A stretch of 24,819 nucleotides of DNA from an uncultured Lachnospiraceae bacterium (GTDB taxonomy: Bacteria; Bacillota; Clostridia; Lachnospirales; Lachnospiraceae), in NCBI GenBank assembly GCA_910578845.1, contig CAJTSL010000052.1, positions 1-24,819 on the forward strand, given 5' to 3'. A model generated the notes under the pieces. That model did not search any database. It had not been told where the DNA came from and saw only the letters and a list, made by a program, of their open reading frames with translations. The stretch's first letter is position 1. Each line of letters opens with the position of its first letter. Made by a program: the position numbers and the translations under genes. Below, one piece after another: positions 7,993 to 16,656 of the stretch.

Positions 7993-10900
7993 TCAGCTAT
8001 TCATTTTACTGCCGCATCTTGGGCATGCGTTTGTGCCTTTGTAAGCATAGCCGCAACGGTAACAGCGGATAAGATCATGTTTTTCTTTCGCCATATATTC
8101 GATGCTTCTCGATTCCGGTTTCTCTTGCAGATAATCAACAAAGCCATCCAGGATATCTGCGAATGCTTTCCAGTATTTCGAAGATAGATTGTTGGGAAGC
8201 TTTATTTTCTGTCCGCCGAATGTCTCTATGAAGATGCCTTTGCCAAATAATTTCTTAACTGCTTTTATTTTATCAATATCTGCAACGGAAATTTTCTCGG
8301 AATTCATAAAAGTATGGGAGAAAATATGATCCGGTGTCAGGACGAACCCTTCTTTGCCGTTTCTTGCGCGGGACGTGTCACAGACCATCAGGGGATATTC
8401 GTACTGCCCTCTAGAGGAGGCATACCCTTTGACGGCGCGTAACATAGCGGTGCGGTTATGGCTTTCGTTTTGCCCGCTGGCAGCATCGGGGCTTTCTGTG
8501 GCAGAGCCCGGTGTGCTATCAGGAGTCTGCGCGCTTTGCGCTTTTTTGGCTTCTTCTCTTGCATCATAGAAATAGAAGCTTTCGCGTTCCGGCAGCTTTT
8601 CTTCTATGTCACGTTTCAGCTTCCGCATCAATTGTACGCTCTCGTCAGTTTTCAGCTTCGTAAGGCGCCGCGTGATCATCTCTAACGTATTTGTTTTCAG
8701 TTCAGGAAGGAATACTCCGTGGCTGATCAGTTCATAAGCTTTTATTCCGTCTGTAAATGAGAGGGCTACAATGCTCGGGCATATGCTCTCGATTTTCGAT
8801 TCGTCCATTCTACGGATTTTCTCATAGATTTTATCCAAAAATGGCTCTTTATTTTTTTCATGATAATCGGTCTGTTGTAATTGTTCATATAGATTCCAGA
8901 GGGCAGTCCTGTCCTTCTTGCCCCCGCGGTTCACCATTGCAGATATTTCTTCTGTTTCCGCCATATCCATCCGCTGTTCTAACTGTTTCCGATAGGGGGT
9001 TAAGTCGATGTCTTTGTATTGGGACAGATTATCAATATAGGCAGAGAGCTGTTTCCTGTCCATGTGCAGAGGCATATGGGTCAACAGATGCTCAACCTCG
9101 CGCACGGCACGGTCAGATTTGATGCGCTGCAATGTTTTGAGAGCATCCTGCTTTGCTTCTTCCGGGATTTCGAGGCTTTCCACATCGTCAATAATCTGCC
9201 CGATCTCGGCATATGTTTTATTCTTGCTAAGTTCTATGGTCTGCCCTAAAGCGATTTCTTTGGCACGGTTTTGGCGGCTGTCAAGTTTCAAGCCATATGA
9301 CTGCTTCTCTTCATTGGAAAGCACAGTCTCTTTCTCTATCTGCCGTTTCAGATCGGACACCTGGCTAAGCGTCAGTTTATCTAAGGAAGCCATGTGCGCG
9401 TCATATTTAGCGATCAATTTATTATGGAGTACTTTAATGACAGCGTTGATATATTCACCGTATGTCGCGTTCGTAGCGGACTGTGCTTTCGCCGATTCAT
9501 CAGCGCGTTTCAGTTTGATCAGGAGTACCTTTAATTCTTCCACAGTCATGGTGGAAAGGCGAACCTTGGACTGGGCAGGCTTTGTGGCGTTCTTTGCCGG
9601 TGCTTGCGCAGGCGATTGATTACCGGGCGCTGTTTCGTTTGTCTTTGCCATCGGTGCGGCTGGCTGTTTTGTTGGCTTCGCAGTGTCGATTGCTGCCTCA
9701 TGTGAGGAGGACTGCTTTGTTGGCTTCGCAGCATTCATTGCTGCCTCATGTGAGGAGGAGTGCTTTGTTGGCTTCGCAGTGTCGATTGCTGCCTCATGTG
9801 CGGCTGGCTGTTTTGCTGGCTTCGCAGCGTTCATTGCTGCCTCTTGTATGGACGGTTGCTTTGCTGGTTTCGCAGCATCCATTGCTGTCTCATGTGAGGC
9901 TGGCTGCGCTATGGCATTTGCCGTTGCCGCCGGGACTGGGGCAGTTAGCTGCATAGCGGCTTTATAGCTTGCTGCTTCTGCTGTCTGTGCAGGCGCTTGC
10001 GCATCTAAATCGCTGCTTTCTTCTGCGGCCTGTGAGGCAGCCTTTAATAGTTCGCTTAATGTCTGCTTTGGCTTTTCTAAGGGGATTTCCTGTAAGGATT
10101 CCTCTAATAGTTTTTTCTCATCTTCTAGTTGGCGTTCTAAATCTATATTTTCATTAGGATTCAGTTCTTCCGGCGGTTCTTCAAAGGCTGTGGCGCTTCC
10201 TGCTATTTCGCTAGGCTGCGGCGCCGGCGCTTGTTCTTGGAGAGCGGCTTGCTTTTTATTCTTAGCAAACAGTTTCTTTCCGCTTTTAAAAAGCTGGTCT
10301 TTGAAGCTCTTTATCCCGCTTTCTTTTTTGACATCGCCGTTACGTGAGGATTCAAATTCATTAAACTTATAGTTAGTGGTCCGCGCTGCCTTTTCTCCTA
10401 AGATATCCAGATAGTCTTCGAAAGCGACAGTGTCTTCATCGAATTTCAGGCTGTATACATCGCCTTCCTGTATCAGCTTCTCCGGCCGGGGCGTATAGAG
10501 CGTATTGCACTCGCGGCAGGCATAGGTGCGCGCCATGAATACACGTCCTTCTTCTGTTTCGATTAGAAGCTCTTTATCAGTGGGATATACGCCAAGATAT
10601 AATTTCTCGCCGCAGTTAGGGCATAGATAGTTGGTGATGTAGAAATCGTTGCCGATTCTGGATTTGCCCACATCCCCCTCGCCCTGAGGCGCCTTTTGGA
10701 AATCACAGGCATCCTTTTTCCAACACAAGTTGTGCCAGAGACCGATTTTATAATCATCATCTTCCGGCTCGTCAATTTGCGCCGATTTGTTCTGCCCGGG
10801 CGCGTTATGGGAAGAGGCGCCGTCTTCAGGACTGGCGTCTGAGGTGGCAAGGCTCTGCCCCTCTTTCAACTTCCCTTCGTTCTTCAATAGGCGTAAGATC

Positions 10901-11340
10901 GCGAGCATCGTGTCTTCATAAGTGACCTGCATACCGTTTTTAAAAAAGCGCAGGTTTTCTTTATTAAGCTGTGGCTCTATATTGACGGGGCGAAGAGCGC
11001 TTGTAAAAAGCGCGTTTAACGCATCGTAGTCTTTTTCTACTTTCAGACCGCTTACATTTCCCCATTTCCCAAAAGCATATAATGCGATATTCATTGCATT
11101 ATTGAGCAGAGGGTCGTTTGGCATGCTTTCTAAGCGGCTGCTTTCCGGTGGGATTTCTATGATGTTGGTGGATACTTTCTTGGTATCAAAATTTAAAATC
11201 AGGGAACGCACGTCACCAGCCAAGATCAAGCTATTATTGAGGATGACGAAAGTTTCTGTCCATGTGACTGGTACCTTAATGGTCTTTACTAATGTACCAA
11301 ATGCCTTTTTCAGTTCCGGATTTGTTTTTAATAATAACAT
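7993..11340 (-). CDS. Large zinc-ribbon, coiled-coil and PH-like protein divergent from the injection-system operon
   Basis: About 1115 residues; no family recognised over the whole length. The parts seen are: an N-terminal domain of about 170 residues; a four-cysteine zinc ribbon (about 240-280: CPNCG then CRECN); a charged coiled-coil stretch; an Ala/Lys/Pro/Gln-rich segment with five 16-residue repeats (about 485-565); a long helical region (about 600-960); a PH-like domain (about 985-1070, with EGFVLTPDHIF and GIFIETFGGQKIKLP); and a terminal zinc ribbon, CYRCG and CPRCG. No signal peptide or membrane segment is seen. ATG at 11340 is chosen over GTG at 11349 because GGGG lies 8-11 bases before the ATG. 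It is divergent from the operon encoding sheath and tube proteins and may be a cytosolic scaffold for it; that role is inferred from position only. Confidence 0.85.
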   Translation of the reverse strand: MLLLKTNPELKKAFGTLVKTIKVPVTWTETFVILNNSLILAGDVRSLILNFDTKKVSTNIIEIPPESSRLESMPNDPLLNNAMNIALYAFGKWGNVSGLKVEKDYDALNALFTSALRPVNIEPQLNKENLRFFKNGMQVTYEDTMLAILRLLKNEGKLKEGQSLATSDASPEDGASSHNAPGQNKSAQIDEPEDDDYKIGLWHNLCWKKDACDFQKAPQGEGDVGKSRIGNDFYITNYLCPNCGEKLYLGVYPTDKELLIETEEGRVFMARTYACRECNTLYTPRPEKLIQEGDVYSLKFDEDTVAFEDYLDILGEKAARTTNYKFNEFESSRNGDVKKESGIKSFKDQLFKSGKKLFAKNKKQAALQEQAPAPQPSEIAGSATAFEEPPEELNPNENIDLERQLEDEKKLLEESLQEIPLEKPKQTLSELLKAASQAAEESSDLDAQAPAQTAEAASYKAAMQLTAPVPAATANAIAQPASHETAMDAAKPAKQPSIQEAAMNAAKPAKQPAAHEAAIDTAKPTKHSSSHEAAMNAAKPTKQSSSHEAAIDTAKPTKQPAAPMAKTNETAPGNQSPAQAPAKNATKPAQSKVRLSTMTVEELKVLLIKLKRADESAKAQSATNATYGEYINAVIKVLHNKLIAKYDAHMASLDKLTLSQVSDLKRQIEKETVLSNEEKQSYGLKLDSRQNRAKEIALGQTIELSKNKTYAEIGQIIDDVESLEIPEEAKQDALKTLQRIKSDRAVREVEHLLTHMPLHMDRKQLSAYIDNLSQYKDIDLTPYRKQLEQRMDMAETEEISAMVNRGGKKDRTALWNLYEQLQQTDYHEKNKEPFLDKIYEKIRRMDESKIESICPSIVALSFTDGIKAYELISHGVFLPELKTNTLEMITRRLTKLKTDESVQLMRKLKRDIEEKLPERESFYFYDAREEAKKAQSAQTPDSTPGSATESPDAASGQNESHNRTAMLRAVKGYASSRGQYEYPLMVCDTSRARNGKEGFVLTPDHIFSHTFMNSEKISVADIDKIKAVKKLFGKGIFIETFGGQKIKLPNNLSSKYWKAFADILDGFVDYLQEKPESRSIEYMAKEKHDLIRCYRCGYAYKGTNACPRCGSKMNS
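9665..9904. repeat. Five in-frame 48-bp tandem repeats
   Basis: Five consecutive 48-bp units within the zinc-ribbon gene encode 16-residue repeats of the type HEAAMNAAKPTKQSSS. Units alternate between two slightly different sequences (CAGTGTCGATTG and CAGCATTCATTG), which suggests recent unit duplication. They form a flexible linker and could vary in copy number between strains. Confidence 0.85.
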
Positions 11341-11369
11341 TGCGAACACCCCATCAGTTAATATGCTTA

Positions 11370-11409
11370 CCTTTTATTGTATACTAAAACGCAATAAAAG
11401 GGAAGTAAA
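11370..11409 (-). promoter_or_regulatory. Promoter and dyad operator of the zinc-ribbon gene
   Basis: On the minus strand a weak TTTACT (complement of 11404-11409) - 17 - TAGTAT (complement of 11381-11386) could drive the zinc-ribbon gene. A perfect 10-bp inverted repeat, CCTTTTATTG (11370-11379) and CAATAAAAGG (11392-11401), 22 bp centre to centre, brackets the -10 region. The dyad is clear; the promoter assignment is tentative. Confidence 0.5.
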
Positions 11410-11426
11410 TTGCTTTAGCACGACAA

Positions 11427-11454
11427 TAACTATTAGTGTGCCTTACTAACTATT
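11427..11454. promoter_or_regulatory. Direct repeats TAACTATT in the divergent promoter region
   Basis: Two copies of TAACTATT (11427-11434 and 11447-11454) are exactly 20 bp apart, about two helical turns. This spacing would put two regulator subunits on one face of the DNA. They lie between the two divergent promoters and could serve either direction. Confidence 0.4.
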
Positions 11455-11508
11455 GTTTTTTATTTTGACGATTTTTGTTGGAAAATGTATAAATAAAAGA
11501 GAAAAAAA

Positions 11509-11537
11509 TTGACTTTTACAGTGTCCGATGATATTAT
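11509..11537 (+). promoter_or_regulatory. Promoter of the injection-system operon
   Basis: TTGACT (11509-11514), a 17-base spacer and TATTAT (11532-11537) form a near-consensus sigma-A promoter. The predicted start is near 11544, which leaves a leader of about 115 bases before the first gene. No other convincing promoter is seen further down the operon. Confidence 0.75.
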
Positions 11538-11548
11538 TTATGCAAACA

Positions 11549-11571
11549 ATCGTCTATATAGACGATAGACG
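11549..11571. promoter_or_regulatory. Palindromic operator just after the transcription start
   Basis: An 18-bp perfect palindrome, ATCGTCTATATAGACGAT (11549-11566), lies a few bases after the predicted start site. A third copy of the half-site ATAGACG follows directly (11565-11571), so three 7-bp half-sites are packed end to end. Its position would allow a repressor to block the operon. Confidence 0.6.
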
Positions 11572-11660
11572 TTTAATCGGCTTGAATCGGGATTCTTTTT
11601 GCTACACATTTCTGGAAGAAGAGTACGGCAATAGACTAAGAGAAAGGCGTGGTTATCGCT

Positions 11661-13439
11661 ATGACAGACAAAAGCATAAAGCAAATGAAAAGATTATATA
11701 TGACAGGCAGCGTAATTATGGTGTGGCTGCTCCTTGTTTTAATGCCGTTCCAAACGGTGAAAGCACAAGAGAGGCTGCAAGAAAGCGATACGCAGCTTGT
11801 CATTCTTTTAGATTGCAGCCAGTCGATGGAGGATGTTGACAGTCAATATGTAATACCGGATTTTATCAAAGAAATCTCTGCTACAGCGCCGGAATCTTAT
11901 CGGATTGGCGTAGTGGCGTTTGATGAAGAAATTTGCTTTGCGCTTCCTCTTGGCAGCAGTTATGAAGAGATAGAAGACGCATTAGAAAATGTTGCATACA
12001 GCAGATATGGCAATGCCGGCGATGGCCTTGCGGAGGCAGTGGCGCTCCTTCAGGATGAAGATGGGAACCGGAAGATTATGATGATCTCGGATGGCGAAAT
12101 CATGATGAAGCGGGAAGAAGAGACAGCGGAATCCGTGCAACGGTTTGCTGATGCGGTCAATCTGGCGAAGGAAGAGAAGATTGTCATTGATATTGTCGCA
12201 TTAGGAGAGCGTGTGGAAGAGGGCGGCACAATATATGCGGCTTCGGATGAGACAGGCGGAGAGATTCATGATTTTGCCGACAGCGGGGAGCTGGAAGGGT
12301 TTTTAGAACAGCATTTATTAGATGCGTGGGGAATAAAGCGAAGCCATGTCGGAACGATGAACGGCAATAGCGGGGAGCTTTCCATACCGCTTCCTGATTG
12401 TAGCATGGAGCGGATGAAAATCTATTTGCTGGGGAACCAGGAGAACGAAAACCTGAATGTGAATGTCAAAGCTGCGAAAATGCACTTGCTCAAAGGCAAG
12501 AATTATACGGTGATTGAAATTGACCGTCCAGAATCGGAAGATATTAATATAAGAATGTCGTCCATAGAGACGATGGACGTCATGGCTTATCTGAGCGCAC
12601 AGTATCATCTGCAACTGTCAGCATCATCGGCTTATCTGCCGGAGACAGGCGTTACGGCGTTTTATGTGTCGGTTGAGAACCCGACGGGGCAAAATCTTCT
12701 GGAAGGACACCTAAGCGACAGTAGGCTGAAAGTATTCTTAAATGGAAAGGCGCATGAGTACCGCATAGAAAGTGGGAAAATATATTTGGAAGAAATGATC
12801 GCAGAAAGCGCGACGGTCACTTTGTCCATAGATCCTTATGATCTATTCGGGGATTATTATGGGGATATGAGCGTGACGCAGCAAGTCGTCATACCGGAAC
12901 CGGAAGAAGAGCCTGAGCAGATTGATTGGTTTTTCTGGAGCGTCATAGGCATATTCATCGTTGCGCTTTTCACGGTTTTCTTCTTAGCGTTCCGTCGCAA
13001 AAAAACGAGGCCCATGAGGCGCAAGATGATAGACGATAGCAGGATGATGCCAAGGGAAAACGTTATGCAGAGGAATGACTTTAGCGGGAAAATCCAGGTT
13101 TATGTGCTACATAGCAGAAATGATATTGATTATCCGCCGGAAAGCATTAATTTGTTTGCAAGGTGCAACCGTGACATGATAACGCTTGAATGGGTCCTGG
13201 ATGCCTGCAATCTTCCCCTACAGCTCCAAGGAGCGGAGAAAGTCATTATCCGGCCAGGAGCCGATAAGAGCCTGGTGATTAAGAATAACAGCAAGGCTTC
13301 TGCACTGATGGGTAGGGAACTTTTGAGGAAAGGGCATTCTTATCATTTATATTATCATCAAAAAGTAACTTTTATTTTTGACCAGGAGGATACGGAAATA
13401 GAAGTTCACTATAAAGATTTAAAACCAAACGAAAGATAG
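11661..13439 (+). CDS. Membrane-anchored von Willebrand factor A protein
   Basis: 592 residues. An N-terminal hydrophobic segment ends at TVKAQE, which looks like a signal peptidase I site. The VWA domain follows with an intact metal-ion site: DCSQS (about 51-55) and a later MISDGE. After a long extracytoplasmic region comes a transmembrane helix (about 424-448: WFFWSVIGIFIVALF) with RRKK just inside. A cytosolic tail of about 145 beta-rich residues completes the protein. It is the first gene of the operon, and the next start is 10 bases after its stop. A role as envelope anchor or docking factor for the particle is an inference. An upstream GTG at 11649 is an alternative start; neither has an ideal ribosome binding site. 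Confidence 0.85.
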   Translation: MTDKSIKQMKRLYMTGSVIMVWLLLVLMPFQTVKAQERLQESDTQLVILLDCSQSMEDVDSQYVIPDFIKEISATAPESYRIGVVAFDEEICFALPLGSSYEEIEDALENVAYSRYGNAGDGLAEAVALLQDEDGNRKIMMISDGEIMMKREEETAESVQRFADAVNLAKEEKIVIDIVALGERVEEGGTIYAASDETGGEIHDFADSGELEGFLEQHLLDAWGIKRSHVGTMNGNSGELSIPLPDCSMERMKIYLLGNQENENLNVNVKAAKMHLLKGKNYTVIEIDRPESEDINIRMSSIETMDVMAYLSAQYHLQLSASSAYLPETGVTAFYVSVENPTGQNLLEGHLSDSRLKVFLNGKAHEYRIESGKIYLEEMIAESATVTLSIDPYDLFGDYYGDMSVTQQVVIPEPEEEPEQIDWFFWSVIGIFIVALFTVFFLAFRRKKTRPMRRKMIDDSRMMPRENVMQRNDFSGKIQVYVLHSRNDIDYPPESINLFARCNRDMITLEWVLDACNLPLQLQGAEKVIIRPGADKSLVIKNNSKASALMGRELLRKGHSYHLYYHQKVTFIFDQEDTEIEVHYKDLKPNER

Positions 13440-13449
13440 GGGGAAAAGA

Positions 13450-15630
13450 ATGAGCATCATTAAGCAGACGAACAAAACATTATTATTCGAGGAGATTAAT
13501 CCGGAAAAGCCAGATTTTCTGACACTGGTAGGCGATGTAAGAGGAATTGACAGCTTAAGTGACGAGAAGATTAAGGAAATGAACGAAGCGCTCTTAGTGA
13601 GGAATTTTGATGAATTCATCATGAAATTCGAACCGGTCGTATATTCTTTCTTCAACGCCAATAACCAGAAAATCATGTATACGTTAAAGAAACCGGAGAC
13701 AATCCCGGAGGATATGCTGACGCCGATTTATCTCAACAAACAGAATGACTTCCTGAAAATGCTGATGTCCTTAGTAGAGGCAAAACGCTCACAGAGCATA
13801 ATAAACGTGGATTTCCAGTTCGACAAACTGACGGATATGATTTCGCCCAAGAAAGTAATGGAAGATATTAAGCAAAACCGCAAAGAGTTACAGTATACCT
13901 ATAAGACTTATGCAGAGTTAGAAGACGGGGATCCGCATAAACTGGATATTGCCGACAAATTAAACGTTATGTTTGAAGAAGCCAGCATCAATTACAATAA
14001 TGTCCTGGCAATGCTGCCACTTGCTATAGAAGATATCAAGACAAGGCTTTTGCTAGGGGAAGCGGAAGAAAAGCAGGAGAATATCCCATTAGCGCTTGGC
14101 GTCCTTAGCATGGATGAAAAAGGAGAGCTTAAAATCCTGGAAGCGCCAAAAGCGGAAACGACAGAGCTTCTGGTCGTGGATGACAATGTCAATACTGGGC
14201 TGATCGCTGCTCTGGAGGAAGATTATGAGGCATTGAACGAAGAGCATAGCGATTATGTAAAAGCGCTAGTGACAAGGACATATTGCCCGCTTGCTTCTAC
14301 CATGGTAAGCAGCATAGATGTGAAGCAGGAAATCAGCAATTATAATTCCTACCTGGAATTCTATAAGACAGCAAAAGACGATTTCATCAAAGCGGTAAAA
14401 CCGTTGATTGAAAAAATATTAGGAGTATGGGCATTTTTCGAGCAATACCCGGCGAACTTAAAAGGGATGAGGCCGGCGATGTTCATTACGAATATTTCCA
14501 ATGATATGTTGGTGAAAAGCAATAACCTGCCCAGGCTGATCGCTTATTTGAATACAGTCAATGGCAAGAATGACTTTGACAACACCATATGGTATGGCAT
14601 CGTGCCTTCTGTAGCGTTAGACCAGAATGCCAACATCAAACTGACAAGACAGCGTTTCCAGGGGAATGAGAATACGGAGAAAACAGGCGTCAACAACTTA
14701 GAAGCGCTAGTGCGGCTCCTAGATGTGCTTAAAGACTATTCCGTACAATGCTTCTTCAGTTACGAAACAGGAGATAAGACGACATTTAACCAGATGGCGA
14801 CGGAAGGGATTGGTAAATATGAGGAGCGCTGTGCGACGCTGACAGGAAAAGCATATAGTGAATTTGCGATTCCCTGTATCCCTAATTTCACGATTATCCC
14901 CAAGGAGAAGTCAGGAGTCATTTTAGATAAGCGTATGACGCTGAATGAGAACAATATGGCGGAACTCTCCAAAGACAAAGAAGACATCATGAAACTTTGG
15001 ATAGATGGAGTCTATGTGGGAGCGGCTTATATTGCGGCCGGGCTTGTGGCTGCATACCAGTGTCCCGATTACCTGAAAGAAAAGTTTAAGAAGAATGTAG
15101 ACGAAGAGCTTCCGGGCGTCCGCTTTGACATTGAAGCCGGAGACCATCCGCTTAGGGTACATACGGTGATGGCAAAAGAAATCACAGGTTTTACCAATTC
15201 CATTAAGAATGAGATCAACAGGCGCAGCTTTGGCTTTGTGTTCTCTTCCGAAAATGCGATGTTGGGGTTAGAGAGCGTGCAGAATATCATGGTCTATAAA
15301 GCCAGGAACCTGATGAGCGACGGCAAGACCTATGAGCCGATTTACAAGACACAGGTCACGACCTATATGGAAAGAATCTTGCGCTATTCGACGAGCGATT
15401 ATAAACAAGAGAATATCGTACAGTTCTTCTCTAACAACCCGGCAAGCCAGAAAAGCAGGTGGATGGAGAAGAAAGGCTGTATCAATGCCATATTGGGAGC
15501 TGGGGACGATGTGGAATATGAAATTGACGAAGCAAACGGATATTGTGCATTGAATATCACATTCAATGGCGATGTCAAGAACCTGGAAATTGAAATTAAC
15601 CGTTTCAATTCTAAGAACAGAGCTATGTAG
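13450..15630 (+). CDS. Putative contractile sheath protein, unusually long
   Basis: 726 residues. The C-terminal half resembles tail-sheath and TssC-type proteins. A central IPCIPNFTIIP strand is followed by WIDGVYVGAAYIAAGLVAAYQ, and by a terminal domain with GCINAILGAG and a closing strand pair ending VKNLEIEINR. The N-terminal 230 or so residues are extra, with helices and an acidic insert. They may supply what TssB provides in two-part T6SS sheaths, or form an outer decoration. The gene lies directly before two tube-like genes, the usual order for tube and sheath. GGGGG precedes the ATG. The sheath call rests on fold-level resemblance plus context, not a clear family motif. Confidence 0.6.
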   Translation: MSIIKQTNKTLLFEEINPEKPDFLTLVGDVRGIDSLSDEKIKEMNEALLVRNFDEFIMKFEPVVYSFFNANNQKIMYTLKKPETIPEDMLTPIYLNKQNDFLKMLMSLVEAKRSQSIINVDFQFDKLTDMISPKKVMEDIKQNRKELQYTYKTYAELEDGDPHKLDIADKLNVMFEEASINYNNVLAMLPLAIEDIKTRLLLGEAEEKQENIPLALGVLSMDEKGELKILEAPKAETTELLVVDDNVNTGLIAALEEDYEALNEEHSDYVKALVTRTYCPLASTMVSSIDVKQEISNYNSYLEFYKTAKDDFIKAVKPLIEKILGVWAFFEQYPANLKGMRPAMFITNISNDMLVKSNNLPRLIAYLNTVNGKNDFDNTIWYGIVPSVALDQNANIKLTRQRFQGNENTEKTGVNNLEALVRLLDVLKDYSVQCFFSYETGDKTTFNQMATEGIGKYEERCATLTGKAYSEFAIPCIPNFTIIPKEKSGVILDKRMTLNENNMAELSKDKEDIMKLWIDGVYVGAAYIAAGLVAAYQCPDYLKEKFKKNVDEELPGVRFDIEAGDHPLRVHTVMAKEITGFTNSIKNEINRRSFGFVFSSENAMLGLESVQNIMVYKARNLMSDGKTYEPIYKTQVTTYMERILRYSTSDYKQENIVQFFSNNPASQKSRWMEKKGCINAILGAGDDVEYEIDEANGYCALNITFNGDVKNLEIEINRFNSKNRAM

Positions 15631-15631
15631 G

Positions 15632-15672
15632 TAATTGCGTGACGATGCTTCTACTGATGAGTTTCGCAATTA
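15632..15672 (+). other. RNA hairpin between sheath and tube genes
   Basis: A perfect 8-bp stem, TAATTGCG / CGCAATTA, encloses 25 bases. It has no T-tract, so it is not a terminator. It may be a processing or stability element protecting the downstream tube message. Confidence 0.4.
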
Positions 15673-15708
15673 GCTAATATAGAAACAAAGAAAAGGAGGA
15701 AGAAAAAT

Positions 15709-16137
15709 ATGGGTTTCAGATTAAGTGTCACAGGAGGCGCAGAGCAAATTGCGCTGGACGAAAAAAGCATCAAAAATGTTGTTTTCGGTTCCGAATCAGC
15801 GGTTGATTCTAACGCTAGGGCAACAGATTTCGGGGTTTCGATGAAAATCTGGGGGAAAATGCTCTACAAGCTGGGAGGAGACGGAAATGACAGCACGCTT
15901 GAGCTTTCCAAATGGTCTGTAGTTCCTTCAGAGCGGGCGGACTGCTATCGTAACGCGGCAGTAGAGGTCGTTTCGGCAGGGCAAGTAGTAAGGAAATATG
16001 AGGTGCCAAATGCATTCGTCATGGAATATTCCGAGGAGATGGATGACGAGACAGGCGTAGGTACGTTCTACTTGCATATTAAGCAGAAAAAAGACGAAAA
16101 CGACAAAGTAAAAATCGAAGGTGGTTACGCTGTTTAA
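15709..16137 (+). CDS. Hcp-like tube protein, paralogue 1
   Basis: 142 residues. The beta-rich pattern matches small inner-tube proteins (Hcp/gp19 fold). The DSNARATDFG motif, LSKWSVVPSERADCYR and the closing YLHIKQKK...VEGGY are shared with the next gene. An excellent AAAGGAGGA precedes the ATG, suggesting high expression as needed for a tube subunit made in many copies. Relatives in Clostridia are often left with uninformative or misleading protease names. There is no protease motif here. Confidence 0.7.
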   Translation: MGFRLSVTGGAEQIALDEKSIKNVVFGSESAVDSNARATDFGVSMKIWGKMLYKLGGDGNDSTLELSKWSVVPSERADCYRNAAVEVVSAGQVVRKYEVPNAFVMEYSEEMDDETGVGTFYLHIKQKKDENDKVKIEGGYAV

Positions 16138-16198
16138 GAATGCCTCATAACGAGGGTTTCAGAATTGCTACAGGGGCAAGAAGAAAGGAGAAGGAACA

Positions 16199-16624
16199 AT
16201 GGCATTTATTGTAAAAGTTGAAGGAGCAGAATCATTTGAGATAGCAAAAGAGTGTGTAAGAAGCGTAAAGATGACTACGGACATTCCGCTGGATTCTAAC
16301 GCAAGGACAAAAGACGTTGGCGCGACAATGATAATCAAAGGCAAGATACTGACCGCGGTGGGAGGAGATCCTTTCGATAGTACAAGGCAGATGGCATTAT
16401 GGTCAGTCGTTCCGGCAGAGAGAGCAGAAAGCTACAGGAAAGTCACGGTTGAGTATGTTGCGGCGGGCATTATGGAGCGGAAATATTGTTTCCCCAATGC
16501 ATTTGTCATTGACTATAAGGAAGACTACGGTGATGTAGAAGGCACAGGCACTTTTACCTTAGTCATCAAGCAGAAGAAAGATAAAATCAGCACAGTGACG
16601 GTAGAAGGCGGTTATTCAGCATAA
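16199..16624 (+). CDS. Hcp-like tube protein, paralogue 2
   Basis: 141 residues and clearly homologous to the preceding gene over its full length: DSNARTKDVG, LWSVVPAERAESYRK, YCFPNAFVIDY and a final VIKQKK...TVEGGY. A good AAAGGAGAAGG precedes the ATG. Two tube paralogues are a feature of extracellular contractile systems such as Afp/PVC, where one copy forms the tube and another lies next to the spike. Here that division is only a possibility. Confidence 0.7.
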   Translation: MAFIVKVEGAESFEIAKECVRSVKMTTDIPLDSNARTKDVGATMIIKGKILTAVGGDPFDSTRQMALWSVVPAERAESYRKVTVEYVAAGIMERKYCFPNAFVIDYKEDYGDVEGTGTFTLVIKQKKDKISTVTVEGGYSA

Positions 16625-16656
16625 TAAAAGCCTTGTGGCGTGATTTTATCAATTAG

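Noticed and set aside
9665..9904. Five regular repeats that could suggest a CRISPR array
   Set aside because: Units are contiguous with no unique spacers and encode an in-frame protein repeat.
9062..9967. Several long plus-strand frames opposite the zinc-ribbon gene
   Set aside because: They are rich in Cys, Ser, Phe and Leu, lack ribosome binding sites and mirror the biased composition and repeats of the minus-strand gene.
11528..11839. 103-residue plus-strand frame at the start of the injection operon
   Set aside because: It starts before the -10 box, has no ribosome binding site and mostly overlaps the VWA gene in another frame.
15268..15669. 133-residue minus-strand frame opposite the sheath gene
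   Set aside because: It is a shadow frame with no ribosome binding site or recognisable domain.
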